A stretch of DNA of 64,000 nt from Desulfobacter hydrogenophilus (lineage in GTDB: Bacteria > Desulfobacterota > Desulfobacteria > Desulfobacterales > Desulfobacteraceae). The DNA lies in the NCBI RefSeq assembly GCF_004319545.1, contig NZ_CP036313.1, positions 507,501 to 571,500 of the forward strand, written 5' to 3'. Shown here piece after piece: positions 36,092-44,713 of this stretch. A program made the position numbers and the translations under genes. The stretch's first letter is position 1. Each line of letters starts with the position of its first letter. The notes beneath the pieces are model-generated. The model saw only the letters and a program-made list of their open reading frames with translations. It was not told where the DNA came from and ran no database searches.

Positions 36092-37105
36092 ATGACCGGC
36101 AAAGCCCAAATTACGACAACGGAAACTGACAAAACCTCAATCGATATCCCTAAAATCAAGATAGGCGCATCCACCTGTCTTCTGGGTAAAAAGGTGGGCT
36201 ATGACGGGAATCACAGCCATGACCGCTATTTGACCCAGACCCTCTCGCTGTTTGTTGATTATGTGCCCGTCTGTCCCGAAGTGGAGTGCGGTATGCCCAT
36301 TCCCAGGGAGTCGGTGCGCCTGGTGGGGGACCCCGCTGCCCCGCGCCTGGAAACCCGGAATACCCATGAGGATAAAACCCGGATGATGACGGATTGGATT
36401 CCCGGAAAATTGGCCGCCCTTGAAAAGGAAAACCTGTGCGGATTTATATTTAAAAGTAAATCCCCGTCCTCGGGCCTTTACCGGATAAGGGTCTACGGTG
36501 ATGACGGCAAGGTCCGGAAAATCGGAACAGGATTTTTTGCAAAAGCATTTTGCGAAAATTTCCCCAGAGTCCCTGTGGAAGAGGCCGGACGCCTCAATGA
36601 TCCCCAGTTAAGAGAAAATTTCATTGAAAAAATCTTCAGCCTCAGACGATGGCGAAAGCTGGTTGAAGAGCAGAAAAATTTAGGGGGCCTTGTGGCCTTT
36701 CACACCCAAAACAAGCTGCTGATTCTCTCCCACAGCCAGCCCCATTACCGCCAGATGGGAAAGCTTGTGGCCAAGGGCAAAGAAATCATCGCAAAAGAGG
36801 GGGGCCAGGCGCTTTTTGAACAATATGAAATCCTGCTCTTAAAGGCCCTTGACCTGAAAACCACCATAAAAAAAAATATCAATGTCCTCATGCATATCCT
36901 GGGCTTTTTTAAAAAAAATCTGAGTGCAGATGAAAAGCAGGAGATGCTGTCTCTATTTGACCAATACAGACAAGGCTATGTTCCCCTGGTGGTGCCCTTG
37001 ACCCTGATCAACCATTATGTGCGCAAATACGATCAGCCCTGGCTTAAGGATCAGACCTATCTCAATCCCCATCCGTTTGAACTGAAATTGCGCAATTATT
37101 TTTGA
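36092..37105 (+). CDS. DUF523 and DUF1722 (YbgA) domain protein
   Basis: Residues ~20-170 of 337 form DUF523 (STCLLGKKVGYDG; VCPEVECGMPIPRE; FKSKSPSSGL) with conserved cysteines. Residues ~190-330 form the helical DUF1722/YbgA domain (HTQNKLLILSHSQPHYRQMGKLV). In other bacteria such proteins lie near photolyases and have been linked to thiouracil desulfuration (DUF523) or DNA damage responses, but the role of this protein is unknown. The ATG follows GGGAGG closely. Single gene. Confidence 0.88.
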   Translation: MTGKAQITTTETDKTSIDIPKIKIGASTCLLGKKVGYDGNHSHDRYLTQTLSLFVDYVPVCPEVECGMPIPRESVRLVGDPAAPRLETRNTHEDKTRMMTDWIPGKLAALEKENLCGFIFKSKSPSSGLYRIRVYGDDGKVRKIGTGFFAKAFCENFPRVPVEEAGRLNDPQLRENFIEKIFSLRRWRKLVEEQKNLGGLVAFHTQNKLLILSHSQPHYRQMGKLVAKGKEIIAKEGGQALFEQYEILLLKALDLKTTIKKNINVLMHILGFFKKNLSADEKQEMLSLFDQYRQGYVPLVVPLTLINHYVRKYDQPWLKDQTYLNPHPFELKLRNYF

Positions 37106-37231
37106 TGGCATTTTCCGGATATAGAGCAACGGCATCTATGCGTTCAGCAATCCAAAAAAGGACGGCCGTTATTTTCATGCTTCAGGTAATAAGACAGGGC
37201 TCGCCAGACATCTGTGTGTTGGGCGACCCCA

Positions 37232-37771
37232 TTACTTTATAATTCTGATAATCTGCCTAAATTGATCTCCTTCAGCCACTTTAAGCAGTTCAAACAGTGC
37301 GGTTTCAACACTTGTCAAACTGACACCAGACTCTCTCATTCTTTGCAAACCGATTTCTTTATTTTCCAAGTTTCTTGAAGATACGGCATCCGTCACAACT
37401 TGAACCTCATAGCCCATATCCACAAGATCTGCTGCGGTCTGATAGACACAGATATGTGCTTCAATCCCTGAAATCAATACTTGTTTACGATCCAGAGCGT
37501 TCAGCGCTTGCAGAAATGAATCATTCCGGCAACTACTAAAGCTCATTTTGCTGATAGGCTGAATATCGGACAACATATCTGCAATTTCTGGAATTGTCGG
37601 CCCCAATCCCTGGGGATTCTGCTCTACCCAAAGAATAGGAATGTCTAAAGCCCGACTCCCTTTAATAAGATTTTGCACGTTCTTGAACAAAATCTCTTTT
37701 TTGTCCATCAAGTGTGCTAATTTGCCCTGGATATCAACGATTAACAAAACGACGTTTTCAATTTCAAGCAT
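37232..37771 (-). CDS. Isochorismatase-family cysteine hydrolase
   Basis: The 179-residue protein has the family triad: Asp in LLIVDIQGKL (residue ~13), Lys in PISKMSF (~84) and Cys in SGIEAHICVYQT (~115). This resembles YcaC-type and nicotinamidase-like hydrolases, which act on amides or vinyl ethers, but the substrate cannot be named. GGGAGGACAG lies before the ATG. A methyltransferase relic lies about 70 bp upstream. Confidence 0.88.
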   Translation of the reverse strand: MLEIENVVLLIVDIQGKLAHLMDKKEILFKNVQNLIKGSRALDIPILWVEQNPQGLGPTIPEIADMLSDIQPISKMSFSSCRNDSFLQALNALDRKQVLISGIEAHICVYQTAADLVDMGYEVQVVTDAVSSRNLENKEIGLQRMRESGVSLTSVETALFELLKVAEGDQFRQIIRIIK

Positions 37772-37840
37772 GTTGCTGTCCTCCCATTATGTTTAAACAG
37801 GCGATTGCCCTGAAAACTTGATTCATGCCCGCTGAAATTA

Positions 37841-37920
37841 ACATCAAATTTGGTTTCCTGAATACTTTTCAAGCACCCTGAGTGGTCTTAGTTCGGAGTA
37901 GATGCCCGTCTTCAATGATC
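37841..37920 (-). pseudogene. Methyltransferase C-terminal relic, copy 1
   Basis: On the minus strand a short frame reads IEDGHLLRTKTTQGA and stop. The ~75 bp are clearly related to the 3' part of the relic at 42214-42429 (shared GGTTTCCTG, TTCAAGCA, GTTCGG and TCTTCAAT blocks in the same order). Only this scrap remains. The two related pieces have the same orientation and flank the hipBA and DUF294 genes. Confidence 0.55.
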
Positions 37921-37995
37921 TATGACAGGCGTGACATTAGCGTTTTTTTGTAGAAGATGTTAAGCAAGGTTCAAACATTAATTTGACCATTGCAA

Positions 37996-39255
37996 CTATA
38001 GTGCAATCGAATAAGGGTTTAAAAACTGCCGTTTCCAAAGAAGCATTTTATCCACCTCATTTAGCTCGGCTTCTTCACAGACAATTTCCCAATGTTGCTC
38101 AATCGCGGTAATCTGGTTATGAAATATATTTCGGGCCTCTTCTTGGGTGATCAGAAAATTGTGCGCGGTCTCTAAGCATGACTTGAGACTGCTCATATTG
38201 TTCTCACCATATATGCGCATGGCCTGTGAAGCCTCATTGCCTGTACGGCCTTGTGGGCAAATATCATAAGCAGGTGTCAGTGTCAGCTCAGTTCCATTCC
38301 AGAAGGCTGCGTGGTTTCGTGCGTGATCGTCTGTGTTTCCGCATAGAATATTGAAGACAAGCCGGGAGAACATCTCTTTGAGTGTCGGCCTTGGATTGGT
38401 AAAACGGTGGCGGATAATCTCAGATAATGTTTCATAGCTGGCGTAACGCGCCATCATGTCATCCAAAGCAAAAAGTGTCAGAGCCGAAACCATAGCCTTG
38501 CGTGTCCACTTGTCTGCTTTGGGTTCGCGGTCAAATCGCTCTATCAGAAGAACATCTCTGTTCGCGGCTTTCTTCAATGCGACGGATGCGGCATCCAGTC
38601 CTGCCAGTTCAGCTAACCGCATGGCAATGTACTCCGCTTTCACGACGCTGTACAGATCTGTGCTGGATGAAAATTTGGCAACGTATTTTTTACCGTTTTC
38701 TTCAATCAAGGCTTTGGGGCGAGCCCCGCCTATGGAGCTGCCATGAAAAAGCGCCTGATCCAACTCGGGAGTAAGGGGAATTCCCTGCTCGACTCTTTGA
38801 GCAGATGCAATCAGCTCTTCCATGCTGACATTGCTTACATTACGCGGCACATACTCTGTTGGAGACTGTTGAAAATCCAGCGCACCAATTCGGTCGGACC
38901 CAGATTCCAGAAGGTATGTCAATTCATCTAAATCGGCTGTATCTGTGTCGGTTCCTTTCAGCCCTAATGTTTTGTTGATAATCACACGTCTTCCCCAGGC
39001 ATCAGGTGCCGCATCCCTTATACAGCCAGGCATGCCCAACCCTTCAAGTAAAGGTAACATGCCAGTTTTCAGCGGCAATTCGGGTTCATAAATTGCAATT
39101 GCAGGGTTGTCGGCATGAACACGCTCCAGGTAGCTTTTACCATAGTTGAACATGATATTGCCGTTATCTGCTTCAAGACGCCCAGCCACAACCGGTTCCG
39201 TTTCACCGGGGAGCCAAATCCAGACAAAGGCTTCTTTTTCTGTCCTAAAAGTCAT
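37996..39255 (-). CDS. hipA: HipA-family serine/threonine kinase toxin
   Basis: A 419-residue HipA-like kinase. The Gly-rich loop with the autophosphorylation Ser is SSIGGARPK (~residue 171); the catalytic site is NTDDHARNH (~315), with the metal-binding Asp in TPAYDICP. E. coli HipA phosphorylates glutamyl-tRNA synthetase and causes growth arrest; this family member need not share that target. The start overlaps the end of hipB by 11 bp, the usual antitoxin-first operon. The frame and active-site residues are intact. Confidence 0.92.
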   Translation of the reverse strand: MTFRTEKEAFVWIWLPGETEPVVAGRLEADNGNIMFNYGKSYLERVHADNPAIAIYEPELPLKTGMLPLLEGLGMPGCIRDAAPDAWGRRVIINKTLGLKGTDTDTADLDELTYLLESGSDRIGALDFQQSPTEYVPRNVSNVSMEELIASAQRVEQGIPLTPELDQALFHGSSIGGARPKALIEENGKKYVAKFSSSTDLYSVVKAEYIAMRLAELAGLDAASVALKKAANRDVLLIERFDREPKADKWTRKAMVSALTLFALDDMMARYASYETLSEIIRHRFTNPRPTLKEMFSRLVFNILCGNTDDHARNHAAFWNGTELTLTPAYDICPQGRTGNEASQAMRIYGENNMSSLKSCLETAHNFLITQEEARNIFHNQITAIEQHWEIVCEEAELNEVDKMLLWKRQFLNPYSIAL

Positions 39256-39583
39256 CGTTCACCTTTTTTGTCTTCTTTCGAACAGATTTTGGCATGAGGG
39301 CCAATTTTTCTTTTATATGACGAAGCTGTTTGCTCAAAGCGCTTCCATCTGCCTCAAACAACTTGATACCGACAATGGTTGCCACTTCGAAAACAGCCCC
39401 AATTTCACATTTAAGGTTGCCTTTTTCAATGCGTTGCAAAAGCCCTCTGGAAATACCAGCACGATCCGCCAATTCTTGAGCGGTAAGTTTGCGATCATTA
39501 CGTGCTTCTCGGATCAACGCGCCGAGCAAGGCGGCTGCATCTGTGCTATACCGTGAGTAAGTGCGTGTAATAGACTTTGGCAT
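39245..39583 (-). CDS. hipB: HipB-like antitoxin (XRE family)
   Basis: The 112-residue protein has a helix-turn-helix at ~residues 24-75 (LTAQELADRAGISRGLLQRIEKG) and a basic C-terminal tail (KSVRKKTKKVNDDF). It would bind HipA and repress the operon. The start at 39583 is chosen over an upstream Met at 39643 because the domain starts here; the ribosome site is weak. Its gene comes first and overlaps hipA by 11 bp. Confidence 0.85.
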   Translation of the reverse strand: MPKSITRTYSRYSTDAAALLGALIREARNDRKLTAQELADRAGISRGLLQRIEKGNLKCEIGAVFEVATIVGIKLFEADGSALSKQLRHIKEKLALMPKSVRKKTKKVNDDF

Positions 39584-39994
39584 TTTTATCTTTTGGGTTG
39601 TATATAGATCATAATAAAGCAATATGCTCTTTTTATAGAACACAAACCTATCATGCTTAAATCAACTAGTCAAACAGCTTCATGAGCCCTATATATGCCC
39701 AACGTACTCCTTTTCAAGTTTACCTGTGCAGCCGATTCGGCTTCGACAGGCTGTTACGGAATGCCAATTTATCAGGTCAGAGGGAGCCTATATCGGCCAG
39801 GTAATATTTCTTGAAAAGGAATTGCGGAAAAATCGTAGAGTCTGGTAAATATACTCAAGCATTTTGGGGCCTTTTTTGTTTGAATTTGGTCCTTCAAAAC
39901 ACCTTAAAAGGTCTAAAATGCGCCCTCTATTTTAAATGTCACGTCTTTTTTTGAAAAAACTTACGACTTTCGAGAAAGGAATTAAATAAGGCAA
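39584..39994. other. Intergenic region between hipB and the DUF294 gene
   Basis: The ~410 bp must contain two divergent promoters. One small hairpin (CCTGT..AGCC..GGCT..ACAGG at 39723-39750) is visible. No open frame with protein-like sequence and no RNA gene was recognised. Confidence 0.5.
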
Positions 39995-41875
39995 ATGAAT
40001 ACTGAATTACAGGAAATACGCAGCTTTCTGGCAAACAAGCATCCATTTGACCTATTGTCGGAAAAAACGTTGTCCGACTTGCCGGAAAAGCTACAGATAC
40101 GCTATTTTCACAAAGGTTCCGAGATACCTGATACCGGAACCCTGTTTGATCACCTTTACCTGATCCGTACCGGAGAGGTGGAACTTAAGACCGCAGACGG
40201 TGAGCTGCAGGCCCGCCTGGGTGAAGATGATATGTTTGGATATCGTTCATCCCACGTCGGTAGCCGGGACAAGCTCAAAGCATTTGCCATGGCGGACACC
40301 CTGGTATATCAGCTCCGCGCTGCTGATCTATACAGGATTTGCGATCAAAATGCCCAGCTCAACTGTTTCTTCGACACCTCCGATGAAGTGCAAAAAGGAC
40401 GGCAGCGTGAAGCCACAAGCCTGTTCGTTCAAAGTGATCAGACCCAGCTCAACTTGATGCTTACGCAGGTCAAAGAACTGTTAAGCCGCACCCCGGTCAA
40501 AGTGCCCGTTACAGCCACCATACAGGAGACTGCCCAGGTAATGAGCCAAAAGCGTGTCTCTTCAATCCTTATATACCACGAACCAGAACGCCGCGAACAA
40601 AAACTGATGGGGATTGTTACCGACCGTGACCTGCGCAACCGGGTTATTGCCAAGGGGCTGGCCCCTAACGACAGGGTAAGTGAAATCATGACCGAGAACC
40701 CGGCGACTATTAACAGCAGCGATTTTGCTTTTAAGGCCCAACTTCAAATGGCCCGCTACAAGGTCCATCATATGCCGGTGATGAACAACAACCGCCTGGC
40801 GGGCATGATTACCACCACTGATCTCACCAGACAGCACACCTGCTCTACGGTCTATATTATTGGTGATATCTACAAACACACTGATATTGACAGGATAAAG
40901 CAAGTAACGACAAAGATTCCCGAGCTGCTGGTCAATCTGGTCGCTACCGGGGCAACAGCCATGAGCGTAGGGCACCTGATTACGTCTATCACAGATGCCG
41001 TCACTATCCGCCTGCTTCAGTTGGCCGAAAAAAGACTGGGGCCTGCTCCCGTGGCCTACGCCTGGGTCGCCGCAGGCTCCCAGGCGCGAGAAGAACAGAT
41101 TGCCAAATCAGATCAGGATAACATCCTGATCCTGGCGGATGATTACATTCCAGAAGAGCATAGCAAATACTTCAGTCTGCTGGCCAGACATGTCTGTGAT
41201 GGACTCAACGCCTGTGGTTACATCTACTGCCCCGGCGACATGATGGCGACCAACTATGATTGGCGCCAACCCCTGAAAGTCTGGAAAAAAAATTTCAACC
41301 AGTGGATTGACCAGCCTGAGCCCGAAGCCCTGATGCTGACCAGTGTTTTTTTTGATTTACGTTGCATATACGGCAACCGCAGCCTGTTTCAAGACCTGCG
41401 TGATCATGTGATGGGCAAGACCCGCGGCAATCGTATCTTCCTGGGCCATATGACAAAGAACGCGCTTTCCCGCAAACCACCGCTGGGGTTTTTCCGTAAT
41501 TTTGTATTAATCAAAGGAGGAGAACACGACCATACATTTGATATCAAGCTCAACGGCATTGTCCCCATTGTGGACCTTGCCCGTATCTACGCCCTTGCCC
41601 AGTGCAGTAGCGCAATCAATACCCTCGATCGCCTTGATTTGATGGAAAGCAGCAAAGCTATCTCTATCGACAGTGCCAAGGAGCTACGCAATGCTCTTGA
41701 GTTTATAAACCATCTGCGCAATCAGCACCAGGCAAGACAGGTCAAAGCCGGCAAGGAAATGGACAACTTTGTGTCACCGGACAACCTTTCGCACATTGAT
41801 CGCAACCGCCTTAAAGAAGCATTCCTGGTGATTCGTAACATGCAGTCAGTGATGAAGTCTCGATACCACTGGTAG
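39995..41875 (+). CDS. cNMP-binding/CBS/DUF294 putative nucleotidyltransferase
   Basis: The 626-residue protein has an N-terminal cyclic-nucleotide-binding-like domain (~15-135), two CBS domains (~160-285; VSSILIY, VTDRDLRNR, HHMPVMNNN, ITTTDLTR), a DUF294 nucleotidyltransferase-like domain (~310-470; AAGSQAREEQIAKSDQDNILI with the GS..D.D pattern) and a DUF294 C-terminal helical domain. The layout resembles GlnD-related signal-transduction proteins, which usually neighbour a Na+ symporter and a DnaQ-like exonuclease gene. Neither is present here. Its substrate is unknown. AGAAAGGAA precedes the ATG at a long distance. Confidence 0.88.
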   Translation: MNTELQEIRSFLANKHPFDLLSEKTLSDLPEKLQIRYFHKGSEIPDTGTLFDHLYLIRTGEVELKTADGELQARLGEDDMFGYRSSHVGSRDKLKAFAMADTLVYQLRAADLYRICDQNAQLNCFFDTSDEVQKGRQREATSLFVQSDQTQLNLMLTQVKELLSRTPVKVPVTATIQETAQVMSQKRVSSILIYHEPERREQKLMGIVTDRDLRNRVIAKGLAPNDRVSEIMTENPATINSSDFAFKAQLQMARYKVHHMPVMNNNRLAGMITTTDLTRQHTCSTVYIIGDIYKHTDIDRIKQVTTKIPELLVNLVATGATAMSVGHLITSITDAVTIRLLQLAEKRLGPAPVAYAWVAAGSQAREEQIAKSDQDNILILADDYIPEEHSKYFSLLARHVCDGLNACGYIYCPGDMMATNYDWRQPLKVWKKNFNQWIDQPEPEALMLTSVFFDLRCIYGNRSLFQDLRDHVMGKTRGNRIFLGHMTKNALSRKPPLGFFRNFVLIKGGEHDHTFDIKLNGIVPIVDLARIYALAQCSSAINTLDRLDLMESSKAISIDSAKELRNALEFINHLRNQHQARQVKAGKEMDNFVSPDNLSHIDRNRLKEAFLVIRNMQSVMKSRYHW

Positions 41876-41907
41876 ACCGGGAATCATGACCGTTGACATT
41901 TAGGAAT

Positions 41908-41962
41908 GGGAGCGCGGGCGTCTCGCCCGCATTGTTACTGCAGGCGGGACGCCTGCGCTCCC
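41908..41962. repeat. GC-rich REP-like palindrome
   Basis: GGGAGCGCGGGCG at the left pairs with the complementary CGCCTGCGCTCCC at the right, with GCCCGC and GGCGGG inside, around an ATTGTTACT loop. The composition is far richer in GC than the surroundings. Similar palindromes are spread through many bacterial genomes as REP elements. It lies 33 bp after the DUF294 stop codon and may terminate that transcript. Confidence 0.75.
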
Positions 41963-42001
41963 GGATATAACAAAATGGGTAAGTTATTTAAAACCCATTC
42001 C

Positions 42002-42185
42002 TTAGGACCGCAGATTAAATAAGTTGGGCAGAAATAACGCCGAATTTTGGTTCATCTACAAGGTGCATTAAAGGTTGAATAGCAGGCCTATTGGACCTTT
42101 AACTCGATGATCAAGTTTAATGCAACGAAGTAGAGGGGCCAAAAGGCAAGCTATTTCGTTCAAGTTATTTAATCTGTGGTCCTTA
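42002..42185 (+). repeat. Dispersed repeat family A, full copy with an 18-bp insertion
   Basis: The ends TTAGGACCGCAGATTAAATA and TTATTTAATCTGTGGTCCTT are terminal inverted repeats. The interior matches the copies at 56.7 and 63.7 kb except for ~18 extra bp around 42101-42118 (ACTCGATGATCAAGTTTA) just before the TGCAACGAAG block. The extra bases resemble the end of the IS4-type element at 31.3 kb. Confidence 0.85.
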
Positions 42186-42213
42186 ACATGAGACTTGGTT
42201 TCCTGGATAATAT

Positions 42214-42429
42214 TCAAGCATTCGGCTTGTTTGATTTTCTGAATCGTCTGGTTCGGGGTTGATGTCCATCTTCAATAATTATTGTGCCCTCTTTTTTAAC
42301 CAATCGGCTCAACTCATTTAAAAATACATCCGGTTTCTCCACCATGTGAAACATGTCCCGCGCGTAAACGATACATTATTCAACAGGGAAACCGATGACA
42401 ATCCCTTTGAGCAGGTATTTAATTTTCAT
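42214..42429 (-). pseudogene. SAM-dependent methyltransferase relic, copy 2
   Basis: With AAGGA before the ATG at 42429, the frame reads MKIKYLLKGIVIGFPVE, a TAA stop, and then in the same frame ARDMFHMVEKPDVFLNELSR and IIIEDGHQPRTR, ending at 42214. The middle part looks like the C-terminal half of a class I (UbiE-type) methyltransferase: an MxHHxxxP-like helix, then a strand with EDGHQPR. The SAM-binding N-terminal motifs are missing, so a central deletion is likely. It cannot encode an active enzyme. Confidence 0.6.
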
Positions 42430-42563
42430 ATGAAGATCCTTATGCTATTGTCCCTGTACTATTGCAGTCATTGATAAATGAGAGGATACCGGGAAAATCA
42501 TGGCATTTATCAATGACCACCCGTTCCCAACATTATAAGAAAAGAAAAGTAAGGTAATCCCCC

Positions 42564-43637
42564 ATGTCAGACAATCTCACCATCCTTGCCGGCGCAACAG
42601 CATACCGCCATATCAAAGAAAACGGTCTTTCACCTGACGATATTGATGCCATGCTCGGGGCATCGGGTGCAGCAAAATGGCTCTGTATTCACGGGCTTGA
42701 TTCCGCAATTTTTACCCAGTGGTTTTCAGGCCGGACCCGGCCCCTGCACCTGTTTGGCACCTCCATCGGAGCATGGAAATTTGCAGCAGCAGCCCAGACC
42801 AACTGTCGGGAGGCCTTTGACCGCCTCAAACACGCTTATATCCATCAGTATTATAAAGGCAGGGGTACGACAGTTCAGATAGCCAAGGAAACCCGCCGGA
42901 TCATGAATGAATTTCTCACACACCAGGCCATTGATGAAATTTTAGACCATCCATGGATTCGCATTGGTTTTTCAGCCGCCCGGTGCAAAGGACTCATTGG
43001 ATCAAAACACAGTGCTGTCCAGGCCATTGGCGTAGGTCAGGCCTTTGCCCTGAATGCAATATCCAGAAAACTTCAGCAGTTTTGCTTTGAACGCGTCCTC
43101 TTCCATCACCCCCAATATGACACCAGGATACTGAAGGAAAACAATTTTCCCACAACACCCATCCCCCTTGACCGAAAAAATTTTTCCAAAGCAATTCTGG
43201 CATCAGGGTCCATCCCCATGGTCATGGCGGGCGTGACGCATATTGCGGGCGCACCTGGGGGCACTTACCGGGACGGAGGCCTTCTGGATTACCACCCGGC
43301 ATTTTCCCTAAATCCTGAACAGACCGGTTTTATTTTGTATCCCCACTTTTATACTGAACTGACACCTGGATGGTTTGATAAAAAATTTTCCAAACGAAGG
43401 CTTAAAGGAAAGGCCGTGGACCGGATGATTCTTCTGGCCCCGTCTCCCGGATTTGTTTCCACCCTACCCTTTGGCCGCATCCCGGACCGTCAGGATTTTA
43501 TCCGGCTCATGGGACGGGATAATGAAAGAATTTCGGCCTGGAACAAAGCTGCGGATATGTGCCGGGTGTTAGGGGATGAATTCATGGAAGCTACGGAAAA
43601 CGGCTCCATCAGGGACAAAGTCAGAAAATTTGAATAA
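42564..43637 (+). CDS. Patatin-like phospholipase domain protein
   Basis: The 357-residue protein has the patatin Ser-Asp dyad elements: an oxyanion Gly region (GASGAAKWL near residue 33), the nucleophile elbow GTSIGAWKF (Ser ~67) and DGGLLDYHP (Asp ~238). These support acyl hydrolysis of lipids. No signal peptide is seen, so it is probably cytoplasmic or peripheral. The stop codon is part of a family B repeat that separates it from the convergent DHH gene. Confidence 0.87.
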   Translation: MSDNLTILAGATAYRHIKENGLSPDDIDAMLGASGAAKWLCIHGLDSAIFTQWFSGRTRPLHLFGTSIGAWKFAAAAQTNCREAFDRLKHAYIHQYYKGRGTTVQIAKETRRIMNEFLTHQAIDEILDHPWIRIGFSAARCKGLIGSKHSAVQAIGVGQAFALNAISRKLQQFCFERVLFHHPQYDTRILKENNFPTTPIPLDRKNFSKAILASGSIPMVMAGVTHIAGAPGGTYRDGGLLDYHPAFSLNPEQTGFILYPHFYTELTPGWFDKKFSKRRLKGKAVDRMILLAPSPGFVSTLPFGRIPDRQDFIRLMGRDNERISAWNKAADMCRVLGDEFMEATENGSIRDKVRKFE

Positions 43638-43712
43638 CAGCCATGGGCTGACTTGGTCTATCAATACCGAGGCTCAACCCACAACAGAGCATGAAAATAA
43701 TTCAGTAACTTA
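43636..43712 (+). repeat. Dispersed hairpin repeat, family B, copy 3
   Basis: Starts AACAGCCATGGGCTGACTTG at the patatin stop codon (GAA TAA) and continues to ATTCAGTAACTTA. Arms GGGCTGA..CTTGGT and ACCGAG..TCA..CCC can pair around CTATCAAT. A second copy follows 17 bp later. Confidence 0.7.
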
Positions 43713-43728
43713 TTGGAACTTTCATATA

Positions 43729-43790
43729 AACGGTCATAGCCGACCTGGTCTTTCACCGAGGTCAGGCCACAACAAATCATGAAATTATTC
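43729..43790 (+). repeat. Dispersed hairpin repeat, family B, copy 4
   Basis: Reads AACGGTCATAGCCGACCTGG, then loop CTTTC and ACCGAGGTCAGGCC, ending with CACAACAAATCATGAAATTA. It reaches the stop codon of the convergent DHH gene. Together with copy 3 it forms a tandem pair between two convergent genes, a suitable place for bidirectional termination. Confidence 0.75.
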
Positions 43791-44684
43791 GCACTCCTGA
43801 TTAGCCTTTAAAAAAACCAGAATTTCGTCAATTTTTTCCTGGGCATCATGGGCATCCAACGTGCATCCGCCGGCTCCGAAATGCCCGCCACCACCGTAGC
43901 GGGCAAGCATGGCCCCCACATTCACCCGGCATTCACGATTGAAAATGCTTTGCCCAACGCTGATGAGAACCTCTTTTTTGTCCTGCCCGGCATACCGAAT
44001 CTTTACACTGGCAATGGAGTCGGCAAACAGGGAATAGGTCAAAAAACGATTGCCCGAAGGTACTTTCTCAAGGCTTCTAAAATCGGTTACGGAAATACGA
44101 TCAACCATGGTGGTATAGGTTTCCAGATAATATTTAAATGCCTTATTTTCCTCGATCACTTCCCGGCACCGGCTGTCCACCTCGGTGTCATTTAATATCG
44201 CGTCAATATCCATTTTACCAAGCATCTCCACCAGGCGCTCCCAATAAGGGATATCCTGGAAACCGTCATTTTTAATGGTCATTGACAAAAGCAGATAAGG
44301 ATAGTCCTCGGGCGCCTTGACCTGTTCCCGCGTCAGATCGGCAGAATCAATCATGTCAGTCTGATCCACCAGTTCATCAAAGCGGCTGTCCAGAAGATTT
44401 TGGGCTTTATAATGCTTATAAATAACACCGGCGGCCGACGGTGCAATGTCAAAGGCCCCGGCCACGTCTTTCGCGGGTTTGTTGGAGATATGGTGATCAA
44501 ACCACAAATGTGCATGGGGATGCCAGGGCAGATTGGCAAGGATGTCACCATCCTGGATATCAGCGGAACCCGACTGAATGTCATTGGGCTCTATCCAGTG
44601 TATCGGTAAAGACGATTCCAGGGCTTGGCGCAGCAGGACTGCGCAGACAATGCCGTCAAAGTCAGGCCGGGTGACGATTCTCAT
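43785..44684 (-). CDS. DHH-family phosphoesterase
   Basis: The 299-residue protein has the DHH motifs I-III: TRPDFDGIV (metal Asp), a central acidic strand and LWFDHHIS, plus the DHHA1-like C-terminal GGGGHFGAGG motif that binds substrate. This resembles NrnA-type oligoribonucleases and exopolyphosphatases; the substrate class (nanoRNA, pAp, c-di-AMP or polyphosphate) is open. It lies ~30 bp after the purine nucleoside phosphorylase gene and is probably co-transcribed, which hints at nucleotide salvage or RNA turnover. Confidence 0.87.
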   Translation of the reverse strand: MRIVTRPDFDGIVCAVLLRQALESSLPIHWIEPNDIQSGSADIQDGDILANLPWHPHAHLWFDHHISNKPAKDVAGAFDIAPSAAGVIYKHYKAQNLLDSRFDELVDQTDMIDSADLTREQVKAPEDYPYLLLSMTIKNDGFQDIPYWERLVEMLGKMDIDAILNDTEVDSRCREVIEENKAFKYYLETYTTMVDRISVTDFRSLEKVPSGNRFLTYSLFADSIASVKIRYAGQDKKEVLISVGQSIFNRECRVNVGAMLARYGGGGHFGAGGCTLDAHDAQEKIDEILVFLKANQECE

Positions 44685-44713
44685 GGTATTTCCTCATATT
44701 TAATGGACTCTTA

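Noticed and set aside
41908..41962. CRISPR-like repeat
   Set aside because: Only a single palindrome is present, with no spacer-repeat array and no cas gene in the window.
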